A stretch of 54,687 nucleotides of DNA from Thermaurantimonas aggregans. GTDB lineage: Bacteria > Bacteroidota > Bacteroidia > Flavobacteriales > Schleiferiaceae. A program made the translations under genes and the position numbers. Positions 28,341-36,469 of the stretch are shown here, piece by piece. The notes beneath the pieces were generated by a model, which did no database searches, was not told where the DNA came from, and saw only the letters and a program-made list of their open reading frames with translations. Within the stretch, counting starts at the first letter, position 1. Every line of letters starts with the position of its first letter. The stretch spans positions 1 to 54,687 of the forward strand of contig NZ_BHZE01000019.1 of the NCBI RefSeq assembly GCF_003851885.1, given 5' to 3'.

Positions 28341-29051
28341 ATGAAATGCCATTTGCCAAACCTCCTGACCCTTCTTAACCTTCTCTGTGCTTTACCAGCC
28401 ATAGAATCAGCTTTAGCTTACAACTTTTACGAAACTGCCTTTTGGTTGGGTTTGAGTTTGGTTTTTGACTTTTTAGATGGATTTGCTGCCAGGGCGCTAG
28501 GATGTACTTCTCCACTGGGAGCACAATTAGACTCTTTAGCTGATGTGGTGAGCTTTGGGGTAGTGCCCTCTCTGGTGCTGTATAAAGTGCTTCAAACCTA
28601 TATTCCGCCTGAAATACCAGAATTAAACTTGCTGTCCTATTTGGCCTTTGGAATTGCAGGCGGAGCAGCTTTTCGACTTGGAAGATTTAATTTGGATGCA
28701 AGTCAAACATCAGATTTTAAAGGATTACCCACCCCTTCTATGGCCATTTTTGTTTTAGGTATTCCCTTTTTTATAGAAAAAAACGGTCGCGAGGTTTTAA
28801 ACCTTCAGCTGCTTGCACTACTTCCTATCGTACTCATTTGGACAATGAATTCAAACATCCGTCTGTTTGCCTTGAAATTCAAAAAGATGGATCACTATCT
28901 CTGGCTAAAAGCAATCTTTTTACTCCTCTCAGCACTATCACTATTCTTTTGGAAATTGGCTGCACTCAGTTTTGTGATACTTTTGTATGTCTTTTTGTCT
29001 TTAGTTTTTTATCGACCTATCAAAATAAAAGAAAATGAAATTTCGAGTTGA
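28341..29051 (+). CDS. pssA: CDP-diacylglycerol--serine O-phosphatidyltransferase
   Basis: The 236-residue inner-membrane enzyme has the complete CDP-alcohol phosphotransferase motif, D-x2-DG-x2-AR-x8-G-x3-D-x3-D, starting at Asp43 (DFLDGFAARALG, then GAQLDSLAD). The start MKCHLPNLLTLLNLLCA is typical of PssA. It makes phosphatidylserine from CDP-diacylglycerol and serine, the precursor of phosphatidylethanolamine. Six or so further hydrophobic segments follow. It overlaps purS by 17 bases. Confidence 0.93.
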   Translation: MKCHLPNLLTLLNLLCALPAIESALAYNFYETAFWLGLSLVFDFLDGFAARALGCTSPLGAQLDSLADVVSFGVVPSLVLYKVLQTYIPPEIPELNLLSYLAFGIAGGAAFRLGRFNLDASQTSDFKGLPTPSMAIFVLGIPFFIEKNGREVLNLQLLALLPIVLIWTMNSNIRLFALKFKKMDHYLWLKAIFLLLSALSLFFWKLAALSFVILLYVFLSLVFYRPIKIKENEISS

Positions 29052-29289
29052 AGTCAATGTAATGCCGCACCGCTCTCTTCATGATCCTCAAGGAAAAGCT
29101 GTGTGCAGGAATCTACCAAATCTTGGAATCACCGGCGTAGAAGATGTACGCATCGGTAAACACATTCAACTCGAACTCGAAGCATCCTCAGAAGATGAAG
29201 CACGGCAAAAAGCAGAAATGTCTTGCAAAAAGATTTTAGCGAATCCGATTACGGAGTATTACGAATTCACAATTCATCCTGTGAGCTAA
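29035..29289 (+). CDS. purS: Phosphoribosylformylglycinamidine synthase subunit PurS
   Basis: The 84-residue protein is typical of PurS, with VEVNVMPHRSLHDPQGKAV at the start and VEDVRIGKHIQLELEA in the middle. PurS bridges PurL and PurQ in the split FGAM synthase. purL is at 47700 in this window; purQ is not seen. The gene starts inside the 3' end of pssA, suggesting coupled translation, an unusual pairing with phospholipid synthesis. Confidence 0.93.
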   Translation: MKFRVEVNVMPHRSLHDPQGKAVCRNLPNLGITGVEDVRIGKHIQLELEASSEDEARQKAEMSCKKILANPITEYYEFTIHPVS

Positions 29290-29462
29290 AATGCCAAACG
29301 CAGCACCTCACCGATTGCATGTATGGCTCCTTTTTTTAAGAGGTTAAAGGTGTAGGTTAAAACAAGTAAATATCAGCACCTTTTATTACTGATATTCAGA
29401 GCCTTTCTTAAAAAAATTAAAAGTTGTTTTAAACTGAACGGCTCTTACGAAACAATGAAAAT

Positions 29463-30380
29463 TTATTTCAGTTGAGCGTATTTAGCGCTATTCAAGGGGT
29501 CGATTTCGTTGAGAACGTTTCGCAGGTTCACTGTATTGATGGGTTCGCCTCCTGAAAAGATACCAGCGATTTCATCAGCTTTTGCCTGAAAGAAGATCTG
29601 AAGCAGAATGCTTTGTGGACGCTTTTTGTACACCGGTTGAAGAGACATCAGTGCTTCGCTGATTTTCTCTTTGCCTTCTTTAACGCGACTATTGGAATGT
29701 AACACGTCGATGCCAAGCCTGTGATAGGTGTAAAGAGCCTGAAGGAAATCGCCAGTTGTACTGTGATTGAGGTGTTCGGCAATCCAAAATCGGTTTCGAA
29801 AGCCGCGGCCATCGTCGCGCCAGCCTGGAAATCTACCCTGGCTTTGCATGAAATTCACAATGTTTTGCATCATTTCAAATTGTTCCTTACCAGCGCCAGG
29901 GGCAAAAGTGGCATTGTCGAAGCCGATAATCATGTAGGCATAAAATGCCATGATAGCTACCAAATTGTTATCGACGTTTTGTGGATTGAACTCAAGGCGC
30001 TCAAACTCTGTGTATGGAAAGTAAATATCGACGTCTTGATAGTTGATGACGGGTGAATTGTAGGAGGTTCCGAAAGCCGGTCGGCTGTATTGGATTTGCA
30101 GCTTGCCCTGAAATTCGTTGGGCGAGGGTTCAAGCTCAAGAATGAGGGTAAAGTTGCACTCTATGCGCTCTTGTGGTGCATAGCGCGCTCCCGTCCAGCG
30201 CGTATTGTTGAGAAATTCGTAAAGCGAGTTTTCAAGAGTTTTAAAAATACTAACATTGCTGCGCTGAATCTGCTGATGATTTACTGTGACCCGTGCATTT
30301 AGCTCTTGGGAAAAGAGCGCATGGAGGCCAAAAAGTATTTGAAATATTACAAGTGCAATGTATTTATAAAAGTATCCCAT
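29463..30380 (-). CDS. porD: DUF4835 / PorD-family type IX secretion protein
   Basis: The product of about 305 residues has a signal peptide (to about residue 25, ending FSQ), starts ELNARVTVNHQQIQ as DUF4835 proteins do, and has FNPQNVDNNLVAIMAFYAYMIIGFDNATFAPGAGKE in the middle of the family. PorD is required for type IX secretion in Porphyromonas. Start codons at 30386 and 30380 are equivalent; I use 30380. It overlaps coaBC by 34 bases and ends the bamD-rpoZ-coaBC-porD operon. In many relatives recN follows; here the next gene is convergent purS. Confidence 0.87.
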   Translation of the reverse strand: MGYFYKYIALVIFQILFGLHALFSQELNARVTVNHQQIQRSNVSIFKTLENSLYEFLNNTRWTGARYAPQERIECNFTLILELEPSPNEFQGKLQIQYSRPAFGTSYNSPVINYQDVDIYFPYTEFERLEFNPQNVDNNLVAIMAFYAYMIIGFDNATFAPGAGKEQFEMMQNIVNFMQSQGRFPGWRDDGRGFRNRFWIAEHLNHSTTGDFLQALYTYHRLGIDVLHSNSRVKEGKEKISEALMSLQPVYKKRPQSILLQIFFQAKADEIAGIFSGGEPINTVNLRNVLNEIDPLNSAKYAQLK

Positions 30381-31546
30381 AGCCAAGACGCTAACTTTTC
30401 TTTTAAAACGAGCTGACTGGCAGCTGTAGTGCCATCTCTAAAAATTACGGTCACTTGATTAGTAGGTGTGGAAAAACCGGTGGTTTGACTAGGCGAGTTC
30501 AAAACTATGGCATCTGCATTTTTATCAAGGAGCTTTTTTCGAGCATTTTCGAACTGATTTTCGGTTTCCAAGGCGAATCCGATCAGCAGTTGCTGCTCTC
30601 TTTTGCTCTGTCCAAGGATAGCAAGAATATCGGGGTTTTTTTCCAGTTCTATGACAAGGTTCTGATCGCTTTTTTTAATTTTTTGGTCATAAGTCACCTT
30701 CGGTCTGTAGTCGGCTACAGCAGCAGAACAGATGACGACATTTGCATTTACCGACAGTTGCAGACACTCATCGAGCATTTCGCGTGCGCTTGTCACATGT
30801 TTTACAGCAAAAGGAAAATTTTCATTTTTATACTTGGTCGGGCCGAGAACAAGAGTAACCTCAGCGCCTCTATTATGCGCTTCCCAAGCAAGATAGACTG
30901 CCGTATCGCCTGACGAGTGATTACCGATAAAGCGCACTGGATCAATGTATTCATAGGTAGGTCCGCCGTTTATAAGCACTTTTTTCTCAGCTAGACTTGA
31001 TTTAATTGCAAAAAATTGTTCAATGTGCTGTAAGATATGCTCAGGCTCAGCCATTCGCCCCTTGCCCTCAAGGCCGCTAGCCAGGGGACCGACTTCAGAA
31101 TCGATTAAGTAATTACCAAAAGATTGAAGACGAGCGATGTTTTGCTGTACTGCGGGATGTGCATACATGTCAAGATCCATCGCCGGTGCGAAGAATACAG
31201 GGCACCGGGCACTCAAATAGGTGGCCAACAGTAAGTTGTCGCAGAGCCCGTTAGCCATCTTTGCAAGAGTATTGGCTGTGGCAGGGGCTATGATCATTAA
31301 ATCTGCCCACAGGCCCAACTCTACGTGATTGTTCCAATGCCCCGTCTTAGGTTCGAAGGTATCGGTATAGACTGGTCTGCCAGTAAGGGCGGAGAGTGAA
31401 AGAGGCGTTACGAAATCGCGAGCTGAAGGCGTCAATATGACTTGCACTTCAGCTCCAGCTTTTACAATGAGCCTTGCAAGGTGAATAGATTTATACGCGG
31501 CTATTCCACCTGTGATGCCCAGCAGAATTTTTTTACCTGCCCACAT
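30347..31546 (-). CDS. coaBC: Bifunctional phosphopantothenoylcysteine synthetase/decarboxylase
   Basis: The 399-residue fusion has an N-terminal flavoprotein CoaC domain (about 1-180; GGIAAYK, APATANTLAKMANGLCDNLL, APAMDLDMYAHP) and a C-terminal CoaB domain (about 185-395; NGGPTYEYIDPVRFIGNHSSG, AAVADYRP, KNPDIL). It converts 4'-phosphopantothenate plus cysteine to 4'-phosphopantetheine in coenzyme A synthesis. Its start overlaps the rpoZ stop by one base. Confidence 0.96.
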   Translation of the reverse strand: MWAGKKILLGITGGIAAYKSIHLARLIVKAGAEVQVILTPSARDFVTPLSLSALTGRPVYTDTFEPKTGHWNNHVELGLWADLMIIAPATANTLAKMANGLCDNLLLATYLSARCPVFFAPAMDLDMYAHPAVQQNIARLQSFGNYLIDSEVGPLASGLEGKGRMAEPEHILQHIEQFFAIKSSLAEKKVLINGGPTYEYIDPVRFIGNHSSGDTAVYLAWEAHNRGAEVTLVLGPTKYKNENFPFAVKHVTSAREMLDECLQLSVNANVVICSAAVADYRPKVTYDQKIKKSDQNLVIELEKNPDILAILGQSKREQQLLIGFALETENQFENARKKLLDKNADAIVLNSPSQTTGFSTPTNQVTVIFRDGTTAASQLVLKEKLASWLWDTFINTLHL

Positions 31547-31881
31547 TAGGCATTTTTAGCTTCAGCTTCGGCGTAGCGGTAGTAAATTTCTCCGTCGAGC
31601 CACTCTTGAAGGGCCATCAGATGTGGTTTTGGCAGACTCTCGTAATAGCGCGAAAGTTCTATCTGCTCTCTATTTTCAAACACCTCTTCCAAAATTTCGG
31701 AAACAGATTCGAATTCTTTCATTTTATTATTGATCTCAGCCTTGAGCTCATCAGCGATCTGAGCTGCTCGTTTTGATATGATGATGATGGCTTCATAAAT
31801 GTTACCAGTGGGTGCTGCTACTTTTTCTATGTCAACAGTAGCAGTGATTCGAGGGGCATTCAGCTTCTTTTTAGATTCCAT
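31546..31881 (-). CDS. rpoZ: RNA polymerase omega subunit, Bacteroidota type
   Basis: The 111-residue protein has the RpoZ/Rpb6-like core (GNIYEAIIIISKRAAQIADELK) in residues 26-47 and the C-terminal extension (PHLMALQEWLDGEIYYR) seen in this phylum. Omega aids folding and assembly of the beta' subunit. It overlaps the end of bamD by 11 bases and lies between bamD and coaBC, its usual position in Bacteroidota. Confidence 0.88.
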   Translation of the reverse strand: MESKKKLNAPRITATVDIEKVAAPTGNIYEAIIIISKRAAQIADELKAEINNKMKEFESVSEILEEVFENREQIELSRYYESLPKPHLMALQEWLDGEIYYRYAEAEAKNA

Positions 31882-32695
31882 ACTCTGATTGATTCTCTTT
31901 TAAAAATTGAATTTGTGATAAGGCTCTTTCTTTGATTTCGTGTGCCTCTTTGGCGAATTTACTTTCAGGATAGCGCTCCAAAAAGTCGTCACAGGCAGTT
32001 TTCGTCTCAATGAAGCGCTGAAGTTTTTTGCTTTCGACCGAAAACCGTGCTAATTCGTAATTGCTTCTTAAGAGCAATAAGAGGATTTCTTCTCGAAATT
32101 GGGTTTCCGGAAAGTCGTTTAACACATTTTTAAGCGCTACTACTGCAGCTTGGTATTGCATGGTAGTGTAGTATTGCTTGGCGCGTTCAAAGTTTTTTCG
32201 TTCCAGTTTTCGACGCAATTCAATGATCAATTCATTGCATTGGTCGATTCTGCTGCTGCGCGGATGGGTATTGATAAAGAGCTGCAGTTCGTTGATGGCT
32301 TTAAGCGTATAAGCTTGATCGAGGGAATAAACAGGCGACTCAAGATAGTAACAATATCCTGTCATAAAGGCCGCCTCTTCAGCGTATTTACTCTGAGGAA
32401 AGGTTTTGTAAAAATTTTTAAAGTGATATGCCGCCAAAAGGTTATCCTCCATTTTATAGAGGTTCATGCTGTAGTAATAGTACACCTCTTCTGCCTGGGC
32501 AGTACCTCGGTAGAGGTTTAGCAGCTCGTCAAAGAGTGGATATGCTTTGTTGAATTTTTTGCGCTCGTAATACTTTTTGGCCATGTCAAACTTGTAGTTC
32601 AAGTCGTTTGACTTGAGCACTTTGTTGTACTCGCTGCACGATGTACTGACCAAAGAAAGTAATGCGAACAGAATGAGGAATTTACTAACTTTCAT
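31871..32695 (-). CDS. bamD: Outer-membrane assembly lipoprotein BamD
   Basis: The 274-residue lipoprotein has its lipobox at LVSTSCS (Cys20) and tandem TPR-like repeats (KKFNKAYPLFDELLNLY, NLLAAYHFKNFYKTFPQSKYAEEAAFMTGYCYY, QYQAAVVALKNVLNDFPETQ). BamD is the essential lipoprotein of the BAM complex that inserts beta-barrel proteins. It is the first gene of the operon. A -7 box lies only 8 bases before its ATG. Confidence 0.93.
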   Translation of the reverse strand: MKVSKFLILFALLSLVSTSCSEYNKVLKSNDLNYKFDMAKKYYERKKFNKAYPLFDELLNLYRGTAQAEEVYYYYSMNLYKMEDNLLAAYHFKNFYKTFPQSKYAEEAAFMTGYCYYLESPVYSLDQAYTLKAINELQLFINTHPRSSRIDQCNELIIELRRKLERKNFERAKQYYTTMQYQAAVVALKNVLNDFPETQFREEILLLLLRSNYELARFSVESKKLQRFIETKTACDDFLERYPESKFAKEAHEIKERALSQIQFLKENQSEYGI

Positions 32696-32703
32696 AAAGC
32701 CCG

Positions 32704-32711
32704 CAAAAATA
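32704..32711 (-). promoter_or_regulatory. -7 promoter box of the bamD operon, near-leaderless
   Basis: Minus-strand TATTTTTG matches TAnnTTTG exactly and ends 8 bases before the bamD ATG. Transcription would start within a few bases of the start codon. Confidence 0.5.
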
Positions 32712-32804
32712 GGTATGTTTTAGATAATGTAACCACAGCTCTAAGTGCTTTATTGGCTGCAAGTTGCCTTTTTAGGGAATGTTTTATGGATTAGCGGCAA
32801 TCTG

Positions 32805-34001
32805 TTAATTTCTTGCATTTTGAATTTTTGAGAGCAGTATTTCAGTGAGGGTCACATCTTCGCCTGTTTCACGACCTAAGGCTATTGACCGCTCAGCCCA
32901 TAGTCGTGCCTCTTGCATGTTGCCTAACCGGTAAAGCAAATGAGCTAACGTATCGGTATTGTGGTATGCTTCGCGTATTTGCACTGACTTTCGCGCCCAT
33001 GAGAGGGCATATTTGAGTTCTTTTTTTGAAGCGTCCGGATTTTCATAAATCTCCCACGCGGCATTGTTGAGCTGGTCAGCATTTTCTATGTATTTTTCAT
33101 ACAAAACGTTGTCGATTTCAAGCAACTTTTTGTGCTTGTTTTTGTTCTTTTCGGCATATCGCTGTGCCATAAGCATTACTCGATCTCTGGCAAACACGTT
33201 TTCATTGGCTTTCAAAAATTTTTCGGCTACTGAATTGTCGTACTTTTTATCGTCAATTTTTCGCGCAAACGATTTGGCGAGTTTCACGTAAAAAAATTCT
33301 TTCAGCGAGCGCTGATAGACGGGATACATCGCTAAGGCAGTGACTACTGTATTGTAGTTATCTAAAATACCTTTAGTGTATGAGTCGCTGCAATCTTCAG
33401 TCCTGCCAGAATAGTCGAGCAATACTGAAAGGAATTCTACATCTTTCCAGTCTTCGGGCGTCATCAAATCCATATATTGCTTCAATCGCGTTTCATCGCT
33501 CTCACCTTGTTCGTTCAATAGCACCAAATATTTTCTGAGTACGTTTTTATCGACTTGTTCCGACGATTCTACCAATTTTTTAATCGTGCTGAAGCGATTG
33601 TCTTCGTTCATGAGTTCTTTGGTCTCCTGAAGAAGCCGAGAGGCCTCTCTTGCGCCTAAAAGACGGTGAATCTCATTTCCTTCAGCATCAAAATAGAGCA
33701 ACGTGGGATAAGCTTGAACGTTGTATTTTCTGGCGAAGTCGATGCCTTCGCCCTTTTCCATATCGATTTGGATGCTTACAAAGTTTTCGTTGTAAAACTT
33801 CCCAAGCTCGCTGTCTGGAAAAACTTCGCGAGCCAGCCATTTACACGGGCCGCACCAAGTGGTGTAGGCATCTACAAAAACGAGTTTGCCTTCGTTTTTG
33901 GCCTTGACCAGGGCATCGGCAAAGGTGCCGCTTTCAAATCGAATCCCTTGAGAAAATAATTGAAAAACAATAAAATAAAAGAAAAGAAATAAATGTTTCA
34001 T
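32805..34001 (-). CDS. Secreted thioredoxin-fold protein with helical C-terminal region
   Basis: The 398-residue protein has a signal peptide (to about residue 18), a thioredoxin domain (about 20-130) with the active site WCGPC (Cys50, Cys53) and the cis-proline loop QAYPTLLYFD, and a long C-terminal helical, TPR-like region (about 150-390). It may reduce or isomerise disulfides in the periplasm; the substrate is unknown. The CGPC motif is the thioredoxin form, not the CxHC form of DsbA. It starts 8 bases after the PspC-domain gene and ends the operon. Confidence 0.87.
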   Translation of the reverse strand: MKHLFLFFYFIVFQLFSQGIRFESGTFADALVKAKNEGKLVFVDAYTTWCGPCKWLAREVFPDSELGKFYNENFVSIQIDMEKGEGIDFARKYNVQAYPTLLYFDAEGNEIHRLLGAREASRLLQETKELMNEDNRFSTIKKLVESSEQVDKNVLRKYLVLLNEQGESDETRLKQYMDLMTPEDWKDVEFLSVLLDYSGRTEDCSDSYTKGILDNYNTVVTALAMYPVYQRSLKEFFYVKLAKSFARKIDDKKYDNSVAEKFLKANENVFARDRVMLMAQRYAEKNKNKHKKLLEIDNVLYEKYIENADQLNNAAWEIYENPDASKKELKYALSWARKSVQIREAYHNTDTLAHLLYRLGNMQEARLWAERSIALGRETGEDVTLTEILLSKIQNARN

Positions 34002-34009
34002 GCGAATGT

Positions 34010-34240
34010 TTATAAATCAAAAACGGACGTTTTCCGCTTTCTGATATAATACCTGATTTCTTTTATGAACAGCAAGATCATGTAGAGTATAACCGGCGAG
34101 CCCATGGTTAGAAAGGCTGCATAAATGAAAAATAAACGGATACGGGCTGCCTGAATCCCTAAGTAATCACCCAATCGCTCACAGACTTCGAAACCAAACT
34201 TTTCAAAGAAGCTTCTAAGGTGTTCGATTTCTCTGTTCAT
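34010..34240 (-). CDS. Small PspC-domain membrane protein
   Basis: The 76-residue protein contains a compact PspC-like domain: a helical start (HLRSFFEKFGFEVCERLGDYLG), the RIRLFFIYAAFL segment that forms the first membrane helix, and a second hydrophobic segment (VILYMILLFIKEI), ending in a basic tail. PspC domains act in phage-shock envelope responses in proteobacteria; here the role is unknown. It overlaps DUF2851 by 4 bases. Confidence 0.75.
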   Translation of the reverse strand: MNREIEHLRSFFEKFGFEVCERLGDYLGIQAARIRLFFIYAAFLTMGSPVILYMILLFIKEIRYYIRKRKTSVFDL

Positions 34241-35508
34241 GATTTGATGATTTTATACCCAATGGAACAAAATAAACACTTTTTCTTGACACAGTAGAAA
34301 TTTCTTAATTGCAATAGTCCTTGACTTTCTAAAGCACTTTTGTTCGGAAATCCATAGGTGGTCATTGACCGAATCACGCGGTTGTTTTCAGAGGGAAGAT
34401 GCTCCAGCCACTCCAAGGCAATGTTTTGATAATCTAAATTATCCATGTTTTTGCCGAAACCTATCATCAGAGGAATGATAGCGTTGATGAGAATGCGATG
34501 AATCAAGTCATTTCCAACCTTTTTCGGAAATTCCCTTTCAGAAGGCACACCAAATCGATAGTGCCTATTCCAATAGGATGAAGCTTCTACAGACAAAAGT
34601 TTTTTCAAGTGCTCTAAATTGGGTTTTTTAAAAACTGTGTGTACTAGCTCATCCCATCGCATCAAAAGGGCTGCTACTTGCGAAAGCCGTATCGTGGGAA
34701 AACTCACCGGCTGTATGCGATGAAACTTCCACATGTGGGCTGGCAGACAATCATCTATTTGGAATTTTGCTTTGAGGTAGTAGAATTCACGAATGAGTTT
34801 TTCCGTATAGTCATCTACCTGTTTATCAGGCAATAGGGATGCCAGGCCATACAAAAGAGCTTCGATACTCAGCCTTTCATCAGCAAGTTGCACAACCTTA
34901 TAAAGAGGAACACGCATAGCTAAAGACTGCATGGGCTGTGTATTTGCTTTAAGGCCAAAGGCATTAAACACCTCCACCAAAAGCCATTTGTGATAATCAT
35001 AATCTATCGCTTCTAGCACTTTTGCTTTTTCTTGGTATTTGTGCTCCAGTCGCTCAATGGCTGCGCGGCTTATCATTGCCCTTTTGGTTTCGGTATCTAC
35101 ATTTTTAATTTGGTTTGAACAGGCAATTTCATCGGCTGAGCTAAGCAAGTTTTCTGCTTTGTTTACGATCTCTGGTTCCAAGTAGCCTTTTAGCTCTAAG
35201 ATAGGTGGTTCATTGGGATCGGTAGGTGGAATATCAACTGTATGCACCACGTGCAACACTACGTTTTTGTACGCTTGGTCGAGGTGATGGCCGTGCAGAC
35301 GCCACTGGGAGGCATGTACGTGAATTTCAATATTTCCTGCCCATAACTGTCCGTCGATTCTGATGCGAGCATTTTGAAAATCAGGTCCAGAGTCGTGATT
35401 TTGATACCCTGGATGGAGTATTTCTATCGGTTTTCCGTCAAACGTCTTTAACAACAGTGGTTTAAACAAGCGGTTTTTCCACACAAAGTGCAAAACAGAT
35501 TCGCGCAT
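34237..35508 (-). CDS. DUF2851 family protein
   Basis: The 423-residue protein starts MRESVLHFVWKNRLF and contains ILHPGYQNHDSGPDFQNARI, GNIEIHVHASQW and VVLHVVHTVD, the conserved DUF2851 N-terminal region. The acidic and histidine residues there recall a metal-dependent nuclease site, but this is only a guess. The family is common in Bacteroidota and has no assigned function. I use the ATG at 35508; an upstream frame exists but lacks conserved sequence. Confidence 0.87.
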   Translation of the reverse strand: MRESVLHFVWKNRLFKPLLLKTFDGKPIEILHPGYQNHDSGPDFQNARIRIDGQLWAGNIEIHVHASQWRLHGHHLDQAYKNVVLHVVHTVDIPPTDPNEPPILELKGYLEPEIVNKAENLLSSADEIACSNQIKNVDTETKRAMISRAAIERLEHKYQEKAKVLEAIDYDYHKWLLVEVFNAFGLKANTQPMQSLAMRVPLYKVVQLADERLSIEALLYGLASLLPDKQVDDYTEKLIREFYYLKAKFQIDDCLPAHMWKFHRIQPVSFPTIRLSQVAALLMRWDELVHTVFKKPNLEHLKKLLSVEASSYWNRHYRFGVPSEREFPKKVGNDLIHRILINAIIPLMIGFGKNMDNLDYQNIALEWLEHLPSENNRVIRSMTTYGFPNKSALESQGLLQLRNFYCVKKKCLFCSIGYKIIKS

Positions 35509-35511
35509 AGA

Positions 35512-35519
35512 TACATTTG
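35512..35519 (+). promoter_or_regulatory. Possible -7 box for the SPFH gene
   Basis: TACATTTG matches TAnnTTTG, 113 bases before the ATG at 35633, in the divergent gap next to DUF2851. The long distance makes it a weak candidate. Confidence 0.3.
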
Positions 35520-35632
35520 TGAATTTTCTTACTTTTAGGTATAGGAATAACAAAAATGTTAAAAAATTTTAAATAAAGTGCCCAGGTGTGCGTCATGGCG
35601 TAATTTTTTCTTTCTCAGCTCCGGATAATTTC

Positions 35633-36412
35633 ATGAATATGAGAAAGATAAGATTATTCCTTTTATTAGCAGTCGCTGTTTCGCTCACCGGCTGTGCAGT
35701 TATCAGACAGGGCGATGTAGGTGTAAAAAGAACTTTTGGTAAAATTTCAAAAAGAGAACTTCAGCCCGGTCTGGTTTTTTACAATCCACTGGTCAGCACT
35801 ATACTGCGTGTACCTACTCGTACTACAAACATCGAAATTAGACTCGACCTGCCCAGCAAAGAAGGTCTCAACGTAAAATCAGACATCTCCATCCTCTACC
35901 ACGTAAACGAACGAAAAGCCACTGAAGTGATCGGTACTATTGGTAAAGACTACGAAACCAGCATGATCCTTCCAGTGTTTCGGGCAGCAGCTGCTGATGT
36001 AACAGCGAAGTTTATGGCCAAAGACATGCACTCAGGCAACCGTTTGGGCATCGAAAACGAAATCCGCAGCAAAATGGCCGAAATTCTTGAACCACGGGGA
36101 TTTGTAATCGAAGCCGTATTACTCAAAACTATCATGCTGCCGCCCGGACTGTATCGAGCCATCGAAGAAAAGCTCGAAGCCGAACAGGAAGCTCAGCGCA
36201 TGGAATTCGTTCTACAACGTGAAAAACTCGAGGCCGAACGCAAACTCGTAGAAGCTCAAGGTATCAGAGATGCCAATCGTGTGATTTCCGAAGGATTAAC
36301 ACCCATCATTATCCAGTACAAGACCATCGAAGCCTATCGCGAACTCTCAAAATCGCCCAACACTAAAATCATCATCGGCAGCGGAAGCCAGCCGATCATC
36401 CTTCAGCCGTAG
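35633..36412 (+). CDS. SPFH/prohibitin-family lipoprotein
   Basis: The 259-residue protein has a lipoprotein signal (SLTGC, Cys21) in place of the usual transmembrane anchor, an SPFH/band-7 domain (about 22-190; GVKRTFGKI, LQPGLVFYNP, SKEGLNVKSDISILYHV) and a C-terminal coiled coil (EEKLEAEQEAQRMEFVLQREKLEAERK region). Prohibitins form ring scaffolds on membranes and regulate proteases such as FtsH. The start at 35633 gives a good signal; 35639 (MRK) is equally possible, while the upstream GTG at 35588 is not. Confidence 0.87.
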   Translation: MNMRKIRLFLLLAVAVSLTGCAVIRQGDVGVKRTFGKISKRELQPGLVFYNPLVSTILRVPTRTTNIEIRLDLPSKEGLNVKSDISILYHVNERKATEVIGTIGKDYETSMILPVFRAAAADVTAKFMAKDMHSGNRLGIENEIRSKMAEILEPRGFVIEAVLLKTIMLPPGLYRAIEEKLEAEQEAQRMEFVLQREKLEAERKLVEAQGIRDANRVISEGLTPIIIQYKTIEAYRELSKSPNTKIIIGSGSQPIILQP

Positions 36413-36438
36413 TGGTGGTGAGGGTTTTTGGTTAGCAG

Positions 36439-36469
36439 AAGGTCGGCTTTCCTTCAGCCGGCCTTTTTT
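36439..36469 (+). terminator. Intrinsic terminator of the SPFH gene
   Basis: AAGGTCGGCT and AGCCGGCCTT pair (one G-U) around a 7-base loop, followed by six T. It lies 26 bases after the SPFH stop and its end reaches the stop codon of the convergent dehydrogenase gene. Confidence 0.85.

Noticed and set aside
29369-29396. Inverted repeat AATATCAG/CTGATATT between purS and porD
   Set aside because: The 12-base loop and absence of a T tract make it a weak terminator; it could be chance in AT-rich DNA.
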